A DNA stretch of 64,000 bases from Mesorhizobium kowhaii (GTDB lineage: Bacteria; Pseudomonadota; Alphaproteobacteria; Rhizobiales; Rhizobiaceae). Under the pieces are notes generated by a model that saw only the letters and a program-made list of their open reading frames with translations, did no database searches and had not been told where the DNA came from. The position numbers were made by a program, and so were the translations under genes. Numbering within the stretch: the stretch's first letter is position 1; each line of letters opens with the position of its first letter. Where the stretch lies: assembly GCF_003253745.1 (NCBI RefSeq), contig NZ_MZXV01000056.1, positions 248,001 to 312,000 on the forward strand, written 5' to 3'. Below, piece after piece: positions 57,870 through 64,000 of the stretch.

Positions 57870-59138
57870 TTACTTCTTCTGCGGCCCGTACCAGGAGGCG
57901 AGCCCGGTCTGAAGCTCGGTGGCAACCTGCTGCGGCGTGACGTCCGACTTGGTGAACATCACCTGCAGCAAACGCCAGGTCTCGTCGTCGAGCGGCGGCG
58001 TGCCGGCGCTCAAACGATCCAGCGCCAGCCGCGGTGTCAGCTCAGCACCTTTCTTCAGATCGGCGAAATCCTGCGCCAGCTTGTTCTTGTAGGTGACCGG
58101 CTTGCTGCTCATGGCAAAGAAGCCAGGCGCGGCATTGACGTAGAGTTCCTGGAATTCAGGCCCGGCAACCCAGTCGAGGAAGGTCTTGGCGGCTTCCTTG
58201 TGCGCGCTCTTGGCGTTGATGCCGATGCCCATGTCCGGCATCTCCTGCAGGAAGCGCTGGTCGCCGGCCTTCGGCACCGGAGGACCGAACACGCCGACAT
58301 TGAGGCCGGTCGAGGTCGCCTGGTTGATGTCCCATGAACCGTCGGGGAGGATCGCCGCCTTGCCGAGCGTGAACAGCTGCGTCATGTCGGCATAGTTCAG
58401 GCTCTCCTGTCCGGAGGGCAGGAACGGCTTCCAGGCTTCGAACGCGGCGATGGCATCGACGAATTCGGGGTCGGTCAGCTTCTTCTTGCCGTCGATCAGG
58501 CCGAGCCGGCCCTCCTCGCCTTTCCAATAGGCGGGGCCGATGCTGTAGAGACCATTATAGGCGAGTTGCCAGGATTCGGCCGAGCCGTAGGCCAGCGGCG
58601 TGTAGCGGCCGTCCTTCTTGATCGCCTGCAGGACATCGATGAACTCGGCGCTGGTGGTCGGCACCTTCAACCCCAGTTCCTTGAAGATGTCGGCGTTGTA
58701 GTAGAAGCCGGCGAGCACGGCGGCGACAGGCAGACAGTAGGCCTTGTCATCGGCGCCCGACCACGCCGCGCGGGACGTCTTATCGAAGTTTTCCAGGCCC
58801 GGCAGCCCTTCCAGCGGCTCGAAATAGCCGCGCTTGATCCATTCGCGGTTCACGTCGAAGGGGCGGCAGGTGATCAGGTCGCCGCCAGCGCCGCCTTCGA
58901 TCTGCGACTGGACGGCGGCGTTGTATTCATTGGTGTTGATCGGCGCGAACTCGACCTTGATGTCGGGATGCTTGGCCTCGAAGGCGGGCAGGATGGTGTC
59001 CTGCCAGACCGCGATGTCCTCGGTGCGCCAGCTGTTCAAGGTGATGGTGACGGGGTCTGCAAACGCGGCGCCTACGCCGCCTGAAAACATCACGCCAAGC
59101 GTCGCCGCCAGCGGGATCGATACACGTATGGAACGCAT
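57870..59138 (-). CDS. Sugar-type ABC substrate-binding protein
   Basis: A 422-residue periplasmic binding protein. Signal peptide MRSIRVSIPLAATLGVMFSG followed by GVGAAFA; the mature N-terminus DPVTITLNSWRTEDIAVWQDTILPAFEAKHPDIKVEFAPINTNEY is typical of the MalE/UgpB class. Later segments GKAAILPDGSWDINQA and AKTFLDWVAGPEFQELYVN match. The ATG at 59138 follows GCAGGAAA; a longer frame has no ribosome site. First gene of the amino-sugar-like operon, divergent from the Gfo/Idh/MocA gene. Confidence 0.9.
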   Translation of the reverse strand: MRSIRVSIPLAATLGVMFSGGVGAAFADPVTITLNSWRTEDIAVWQDTILPAFEAKHPDIKVEFAPINTNEYNAAVQSQIEGGAGGDLITCRPFDVNREWIKRGYFEPLEGLPGLENFDKTSRAAWSGADDKAYCLPVAAVLAGFYYNADIFKELGLKVPTTSAEFIDVLQAIKKDGRYTPLAYGSAESWQLAYNGLYSIGPAYWKGEEGRLGLIDGKKKLTDPEFVDAIAAFEAWKPFLPSGQESLNYADMTQLFTLGKAAILPDGSWDINQATSTGLNVGVFGPPVPKAGDQRFLQEMPDMGIGINAKSAHKEAAKTFLDWVAGPEFQELYVNAAPGFFAMSSKPVTYKNKLAQDFADLKKGAELTPRLALDRLSAGTPPLDDETWRLLQVMFTKSDVTPQQVATELQTGLASWYGPQKK

Positions 59139-59324
59139 TTTCCTGCTCTCCCTCAAGATGGTGCCTCGTGTGGATTCACGATTTTGCACTGTTGTCTGGG
59201 ACCATACCTACTGATACATGTTGTGACAAGTGGTATTGTGTTGTCTTTTCCTGTTGAATGGCCTCGTGTCCCGACCGGGCATGGCAAACAGACAGGGCAC
59301 AAGGTCTGGATTTGGGAGGACTTG
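59139..59324. promoter_or_regulatory. Divergent promoter region with inverted half-sites
   Basis: CCATACCTACTG (59202-59213) and CAAGTGGTATTG (59227-59238) are inverted copies matching at about 9 of 12 positions. GTTGTCT recurs directly at 59191 and 59240. The half-site GGTAT resembles operators of GntR/HutC proteins, and the GntR-UTRA gene at 60371 is the obvious candidate. GGGAGGA precedes the rightward ATG. Confidence 0.45.
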
Positions 59325-60365
59325 ATGATTGGAGTTGGAATTCTGGGCGCGGGCTTCATTGCCGAGACCTATGCGGACTCGCTGCTCGACGTACGCAACG
59401 CCGAACTCGTGGCCTGCTCCTCGCGCAGCTTCGAGCGCGCGGAAGCCTTCGCCAAGAAGTGGGGCCCAAAGGTCACTGCCCACAGGGATATCGATGCCCT
59501 ATGCGCCGATCCGGCTGTCGAGCTGGTGGTGATCGCGCTGCCCAACGAGATCCATCTCGAAGCTGTCAGGATCGCAGCCAGGCACGGCAAGGCCGTCATC
59601 TGCACCAAACCGCTGGCGCGCACTGGCAAGGAAGCGCAGGAAATCCTCGATATCGTCCAGCGTGCCGGCATATGGCACGGCTATGCCGAATGCGCCGTGT
59701 TTTCCCCCAACATTGCCAAGGCCCATCAGATGATACAGGCGGGTGGCATCGGCAATCTTCTCACCATGCGCGCCCGGGAAGCGCATTCGGGGCCGCATGC
59801 GCCGCATTTCTGGAACGCCGAGCTCGCCGGCGGCGGCGCCTTGCTCGACATGGGCTGCCACACCGTCGAAAGCGCCCGCCATTTCTTCGGCAAGGACAAT
59901 CTGATCACCGAGGTGATGGCGTGGGGCGCAACGCTGGTCCATGGCGACAAGACGACCGGAGAAGACACGGCGATCGCGTTGCTGAAATTCACCGGCGGCC
60001 AGCTCGCGACGATCGAATCGTCGTGGATCGAGAAAGGCGGCATGCAGCTTCGCCACGAACTGGTCGGCTCCGCCGGCCGCATCGTCACCGACACGTCCGT
60101 CGGTCCTGTCTGGGGCTTTATCGAAAAACCCGTGGGCTACCTCGTCGAAAAGGCGGATTCCGAGACCGGCTGGGTCTATCCGGTGCCCGAGGAGACCCGG
60201 GCCTACGGTTTTTCACAACAGATGCGGCATTTTGTGGAACACTTCGCGGCGGGGACAACGCCACTGGAAACCTTCGAGGACGGCGTCATCGTCAACCAGG
60301 TAATTGATGCCTGTTACCGTTCGATGCGAACGGGCGTCTGGGAAAAGATCAGGGCGGATGGATAA
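59325..60365 (+). CDS. Gfo/Idh/MocA family oxidoreductase
   Basis: A 346-residue NAD(P)-dependent dehydrogenase. Rossmann motif IGVGILGAGFIAETYADSL at the N-terminus; the EKP-equivalent catalytic motif reads ICTKPLARTGKEA (Lys in place near residue 99); substrate-domain histidine in LLDMGCHTVESARHFFG. GGGAGGA stands five bases before the ATG. Five bases ahead of the GntR-UTRA gene, so the two form an operon divergent from the importer. It may oxidise the imported sugar. Confidence 0.9.
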   Translation: MIGVGILGAGFIAETYADSLLDVRNAELVACSSRSFERAEAFAKKWGPKVTAHRDIDALCADPAVELVVIALPNEIHLEAVRIAARHGKAVICTKPLARTGKEAQEILDIVQRAGIWHGYAECAVFSPNIAKAHQMIQAGGIGNLLTMRAREAHSGPHAPHFWNAELAGGGALLDMGCHTVESARHFFGKDNLITEVMAWGATLVHGDKTTGEDTAIALLKFTGGQLATIESSWIEKGGMQLRHELVGSAGRIVTDTSVGPVWGFIEKPVGYLVEKADSETGWVYPVPEETRAYGFSQQMRHFVEHFAAGTTPLETFEDGVIVNQVIDACYRSMRTGVWEKIRADG

Positions 60366-60370
60366 CTGAG

Positions 60371-61135
60371 ATGGAGGGCTCGCCACTGCAGTCGGACGGA
60401 CCCGAACCGCTCTGGCGGCAAGCGGCCGATGCGATCCTGCAGGAGATCGCCGCCGGCAAGCTTGCCTCGGGCGCGCGGCTGCCGGCCGAGCGCGATCTGT
60501 TCACGCGCATGTCGATCAGCAGGGTGACCTTGCGCAGGGCCTTGCAGAGCCTTGTCGACGAGGGTGTGCTGACGCCTTCGCATGGGCGCGGCTGGTACGT
60601 CTCGGCCAAGGTACCGAAGGAGTTTCCCAACACGCTGGAATCCTTCAGCGAGACCGCCAGGCGTCTCGGCCTGACACCCTCCTCCGACGTGTTGCGCGCC
60701 GAGGAAGCGCCTGCCTCGCTGGACGAGGCCGAGGAGCTTTCGATCGCGCCCGGCGCGACGCTGTTTCACCTGGAGAGGATCCGGCGCCTCGACCAGGTTC
60801 CGGTCGCAGTCGACACCTCGTTTTTTGCCCTCGCCCTCGTCCCCGATCTCAGCCGTGTCGACTTCCGCACCGCGTCGCTGTTCGGCCTGCTGATCGATGC
60901 CGGCGTTGATCTTGCGCGCGCCGAAACCACGATCGAGGCGCGCGGCGCCGACCCAATACTGGCGCGCCACCTCGACATCGACGTCGGCAAATCCACCCTA
61001 GTGATGCGTCAGCTCATCGTCGATGCGGCCGGCCGGCCGCTGCTCTCCTCAACGATCCGATATGCCGGCGACCGCTATCGCCTTCGCACGTCGTTTTCGC
61101 GGACAGGGAGGTCCGCAGGCCGCAATCCCGGCTAG
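60371..61135 (+). CDS. GntR family transcriptional regulator (HutC subfamily, UTRA domain)
   Basis: A 254-residue regulator. N-terminal winged helix: LWRQAADAILQEIAAGKLASGARLPAERDLFTRMSISRVTLRRALQSLVDEGVL. The UTRA ligand domain covers residues ~95-245, with RLGLTPSSDVLRAEEAPA, the FHLERIRR strand and MRQLIVDAAGRPLLSSTIRYAGDRYRLR. Relatives such as NagR/DasR sense amino-sugar phosphates, which would suit the ROK and SIS enzymes. Likely binds 59202-59238. Confidence 0.9.
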   Translation: MEGSPLQSDGPEPLWRQAADAILQEIAAGKLASGARLPAERDLFTRMSISRVTLRRALQSLVDEGVLTPSHGRGWYVSAKVPKEFPNTLESFSETARRLGLTPSSDVLRAEEAPASLDEAEELSIAPGATLFHLERIRRLDQVPVAVDTSFFALALVPDLSRVDFRTASLFGLLIDAGVDLARAETTIEARGADPILARHLDIDVGKSTLVMRQLIVDAAGRPLLSSTIRYAGDRYRLRTSFSRTGRSAGRNPG

Positions 61136-61178
61136 CCCAAGTCTTTTCCGAGACCATAATCGTCGATGCTGGCGCAGT

Positions 61179-62075
61179 TCACGCCAGCCACTCTTTCACC
61201 GCCGGGCGAGCAAGAACCGCGCGCATCCGGTCGTCGGCGTCGGCAACAGCCGGTGCCATCGGGGCGCGGGTCGGGCCGCAATCGACGCCGATAACGCGGA
61301 AGGCCGCTTTCATGCCCGGCAACACGCCGGTCTCCAGCAGCACCTCGACGAAGTCCTGCGATACCATCTGCAGCGTTTTCGCCCGTTCCAGGTCGGCGGC
61401 GCGGATCGCCTGGTCCACCGCCACATACAGCCTGCCGAGCAGGTTGTAGGTGGTGCCGATGCCGCCATCGGTGCCGAGCATGCCGGCGGCGGCATAGATC
61501 TCGTCGAAGCCGTAATAGAACAATTTGTCCGGCTGACGCTTGCGCAGCAGCGAATATTTGAACAGGTCGGTGGAGGTGAATTTGATGCCGACGACATTGC
61601 CGAGATCGAGCAGCCGGACCAGCAAGTCGAGCGGCAGCGGCCGGCCGGTGCGCAAGGGGATCTCGTAGACGATCAGCGGCAATTCCGTCGCCGCCGCCAG
61701 CGCCTGGTAGTAGCCAAAAACCTCCTCGTCGGAGAACGGATAGGAATGCGGCGGCAGCGCCGACAGCGCGTGATAGCCGAGCTTTTGCGCCTGCCGCGCC
61801 AGGCGGATGGAATCGCGCAGGTTCGGCATGCCGACATGGGCGATCAGCCTGGTGCCGGTGCTTGCCGCGCCGGCGAAGACCACCTCTTGCTGAGCCAGCA
61901 ACTCGTCCACCGTCAGCAGACCGGATTCGCCGCTGCTGCCGCCGACATAAAGCCCGGCCAGACCCTGGCGCAGGACATAGTCGTTGATGTTGCGCTGGCG
62001 CTGCGGATCGAATTCGCCGGCGTCGCTCAGTCCGGTCATCAGGGCGGCATACATGCCCACCAATTCCTTGGTCAT
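61179..62075 (-). CDS. DapA/NanA superfamily aldolase, N-acetylneuraminate lyase-like
   Basis: A 298-residue class I aldolase. The key residues fall at the same numbers as in E. coli N-acetylneuraminate lyase: GGSSGE at 45-50, Tyr137 in IVYEIPLRTG and the Schiff-base Lys165 in GIKFTSTDLF. The K-F-T-S-T-D-L-F context is closer to sialic acid lyases than to dihydrodipicolinate synthase. It would split sialic acid or a related 2-oxo sugar acid into pyruvate and an aldehyde sugar. A Dpp-type ATPase gene, 28 bases upstream on the same strand, may import the substrate. Other aldolases of the family remain possible. Confidence 0.82.
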   Translation of the reverse strand: MTKELVGMYAALMTGLSDAGEFDPQRQRNINDYVLRQGLAGLYVGGSSGESGLLTVDELLAQQEVVFAGAASTGTRLIAHVGMPNLRDSIRLARQAQKLGYHALSALPPHSYPFSDEEVFGYYQALAAATELPLIVYEIPLRTGRPLPLDLLVRLLDLGNVVGIKFTSTDLFKYSLLRKRQPDKLFYYGFDEIYAAAGMLGTDGGIGTTYNLLGRLYVAVDQAIRAADLERAKTLQMVSQDFVEVLLETGVLPGMKAAFRVIGVDCGPTRAPMAPAVADADDRMRAVLARPAVKEWLA

Positions 62076-62103
62076 TTAGGGATCCTCAGTCTTTCCAGGA
62101 GTG

Positions 62104-64000
62104 TCATAGGGTGGCCTCGCCGGCGTGGTGGCAGGCGACGAGATGCTGGCCGGAGACGGGCGAGCCGAAATCGCGCACCTGCGGCTCCACCTTGGTGCAG
62201 ATGTCGCTCGCCATCGGGCAGCGCGGATGAAAATGGCAGCCGGGCGGCGGCTTCGACGGATCGGGCACCGCGCCACCCAGCACGATGCGCCGGCGTGTTC
62301 CGCCAGCCTTGGGATCGGGCACCGGGATCGCCGACAGAAGCGCGCGCGTATAGGGATGCAGCGGGCTGCCGAACACCGCCACGGTGGTGCCTATCTCGAC
62401 GATCCGGCCCAGATACATCACCGCGACGCGGTCGCTGAGATAGCGGATCATCGACAGATCGTGGCCGATGAACAGATAGGTCAGCCCGAGGCGCGCCTTG
62501 AGATCGTCGAGCAGGTTGACGATCTGTGCCTGGATGGAGACGTCGAGCGCCGAGATCGGCTCGTCTGCAATGATGAATTTCGGATTGGCAGCGAGCGCGC
62601 GGGCGATGCCGACGCGCTGGCGCTGGCCGCCGGAGAGCTCGAACGGGTAGCGGTTGCGCAGCGCTTCCCGCAAGCCGACCAGCGCCAGCAATTCGCTGAC
62701 GCGGGCGTCACGCGTCGCGCGCGTGCCGATCTTCTGGGCGCGCAGCCCCTCGCCGATGATGCGCCCGACGGTCATGCGCGGGTTGAGCGAGCCGAATGGG
62801 TTCTGGAACACCATCTGCATGGCGCGCTGGCGCTGCTTGAGCTGTTCGCCTGTTGCCCCTGCATAGTCCCTGCCCTCGAACAGGATGCTGCCGGCGCTCG
62901 GACGCTCGAGGCCGAGCACGGCACGGCCGGTCGTCGACTTGCCGCAACCGCTTTCACCGACCAGCGCCAGCGTCTCGCCGCGCAGCACCTCGAAGCTCAC
63001 CCCGTCAACGGCGTGCACCGCGCCGACCTGCCGCCTGAGCACACCGCGCCGGATCGGGAAATGCACCTTGAGATCGGAAACGACGAGCAGCGGTTCTTGC
63101 TTTGGCGCGGCAGCCCGCGTCATGCCTGGTGCTGCCGCCTGAGGCCGCGGCAAATGCTCCATTTGCCGCCAGCGCCAGCACGCGGTGGTGTGGCCGCCGC
63201 CGACCGTTTCCAGCGGCGGCTTTGCCTCGCGGCAGCGCGCCTCGGCATAGCCGCAGCGCGGTGCGAAGGCACAGAAGGTCGGCGCCAGGGTGACGTTGGG
63301 CGGCGCCCCCTTGATCGGCACCAGCCTGGTGTTTGCCGCCGTCAGCGACGGAATCGAGTTCAACAGGCCGATCGTATAGGGGTGCGTCGTCGCCGAAAAC
63401 AGCTCATCGACCGGCGCGCATTCGACGATCGATCCGGCATACATCACCGCGACGCGATCGACGAAGCCGGCAACCAGGCTGAGGTCATGGCTGATCCAGA
63501 TGATCGCCATGCCAAGCTGTTTTTGCAGGCGTGCGACCAGCTCGACGATCTGCGCCTGGATGGTGACGTCGAGCGCCGTCGTCGGCTCATCGGCGATCAG
63601 GATCGACGGCTTGCAGACCAGCGCCATGGCGATGCCGATGCGCTGCAATTGCCCGCCGGAGAACTGGTGCGGAAAGGCGCGCATGCGCTGCGGCGCGTTG
63701 GCGATGCCGACGAGGTCGAGCATGTCGAGCGCCTGGCGTTCGGCTTGCGCCTGGCTCAGGCCTTGATGTTCGCACAGCGCCTCGGTCAGTTGCAGGCCGA
63801 CAGTCAGCACCGGGTTCAGCGACGACATCGGATCCTGGAAGATCATCGCAATGTCGCGGCCGCGGATATGGCGCAATTCGCTGTCGGGCACGGCCAGAAG
63901 ATCGTGGCCGCGATAGAGCGCACGGCCGGCGGTGACGCGGCCGGGCGGCTTGCGGATCAGCCCCATCAGCGTCTGCACGGTGACCGACTTGCCGGAACCG
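62104..64000 (-). CDS. Fused dipeptide/oligopeptide-type ABC ATP-binding protein (DppD-DppF), 5' end outside window
   Basis: At least 631 residues, two complete nucleotide-binding domains in one chain. Domain 1 enters at its Walker A (GSGKSV at the window edge), with signature FSGGQLQRIGIAMAL, Walker B ILIADEPTTALD and the Cys-rich C-terminal segment FCAFAPRCGYAEARC. Domain 2 has Walker A GESGCGKSTTGRAVLGL, signature LSGGQRQRVGIARAL, Walker B FIIADEPISALD and a second HPRCPMASDIC segment. These cysteine-rich tails are the Dpp/Opp hallmark and can hold an iron-sulfur cluster. Permease and binding-protein genes should lie beyond the window. Confidence 0.9.
   Translation of the reverse strand, partial: GSGKSVTVQTLMGLIRKPPGRVTAGRALYRGHDLLAVPDSELRHIRGRDIAMIFQDPMSSLNPVLTVGLQLTEALCEHQGLSQAQAERQALDMLDLVGIANAPQRMRAFPHQFSGGQLQRIGIAMALVCKPSILIADEPTTALDVTIQAQIVELVARLQKQLGMAIIWISHDLSLVAGFVDRVAVMYAGSIVECAPVDELFSATTHPYTIGLLNSIPSLTAANTRLVPIKGAPPNVTLAPTFCAFAPRCGYAEARCREAKPPLETVGGGHTTACWRWRQMEHLPRPQAAAPGMTRAAAPKQEPLLVVSDLKVHFPIRRGVLRRQVGAVHAVDGVSFEVLRGETLALVGESGCGKSTTGRAVLGLERPSAGSILFEGRDYAGATGEQLKQRQRAMQMVFQNPFGSLNPRMTVGRIIGEGLRAQKIGTRATRDARVSELLALVGLREALRNRYPFELSGGQRQRVGIARALAANPKFIIADEPISALDVSIQAQIVNLLDDLKARLGLTYLFIGHDLSMIRYLSDRVAVMYLGRIVEIGTTVAVFGSPLHPYTRALLSAIPVPDPKAGGTRRRIVLGGAVPDPSKPPPGCHFHPRCPMASDICTKVEPQVRDFGSPVSGQHLVACHHAGEATL

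Noticed and set aside
1..64000. tRNA, rRNA, CRISPR array, insertion sequence or riboswitch
   Set aside because: I looked for cloverleaf arms with CCA ends, regular repeats with spacers, transposase motifs and terminal inverted repeats, and long structured leaders; none could be supported.

Overview
The window is GC-rich, densely packed catabolic DNA with the character of an alphaproteobacterium of the order Hyphomicrobiales, most like Mesorhizobium. This rests on the codon and GC profile, the very high density of ABC importers, the abundance of FCD-type GntR regulators and family-level recognition of the proteins; no rRNA, tRNA or housekeeping marker is present to confirm it. I see no insertion sequence, integrase, CRISPR array or tRNA gene. 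Almost every gene belongs to a small operon of 'importer + catabolic enzymes + regulator'.

Layout. (1) 1-3357: 3' end of an SDR gene, an aldehyde dehydrogenase, and a convergent GlcD-type FAD oxidase. (2) 3507-12782: a divergent pair of operons around 7906-8031. Leftward run GntR, DUF3830, TIGR04076, aldo/keto reductase, NTF2-like and a leucine-type binding protein; rightward run livG-livF-livH-livM and a DAO-type flavin oxidase. (3) 12791-17140: leftward operon M20 amidohydrolase, APH-type kinase, class-III PLP enzyme, GntR. (4) 17337-26409: rightward run GNAT, MalT-like LuxR regulator, HDAC-like amidohydrolase, then a second LivHMGF set and a Tat-exported binding protein of the amide/urea type. 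(5) 26482-30176: LysR/quinone-oxidoreductase pair, then a zinc-ribbon protein and a Tim44-like membrane protein. (6) 30233-42627: a lactonase remnant, a leader ORF coupled to maoC, CoA transferase, a binding-protein-like cytosolic protein, COG3618 lactonase/amidohydrolase, IclR, and a complete CUT1 sugar importer with mandelate-racemase-type enzyme, rhamnose-mutarotase-like protein, Gfo/Idh/MocA dehydrogenase and a second MaoC protein. (7) 42765-45059: GntR and an EmrB/QacA-type MFS pump. (8) 45213-52657: V4R protein, amidohydrolase and FAH-type hydrolase leftward, GntR rightward, and a PotDCBA-like importer leftward. (9) 52867-64000: CUT1 importer with SIS and ROK genes, divergent Gfo/Idh/MocA and GntR-UTRA genes, then a NanA-like lyase and a fused DppDF ATPase running off the end.

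How the genes work together. Each importer feeds the oxidoreductases, hydratases or hydrolases beside it. Several links can be read from sequence: four-base stop/start overlaps show operon structure; a shared palindrome of the type TTTGT-CA-ACAAA upstream of both the FAH operon and the PotABCD operon suggests that the GntR at 48076 controls both; inverted repeats flank the IclR gene on both sides. Hairpins between binding-protein and permease genes in both CUT1 operons probably set their expression ratio. The points most worth following are the kinase/PLP pair resembling the hydroxylysine or ethanolamine-phosphate phospho-lyase system, the HDAC-like enzyme inside an amide-type ABC operon, the binding-protein fold without an export signal in a CoA-transferase operon, and the DUF3830/TIGR04076 operon of unknown chemistry.
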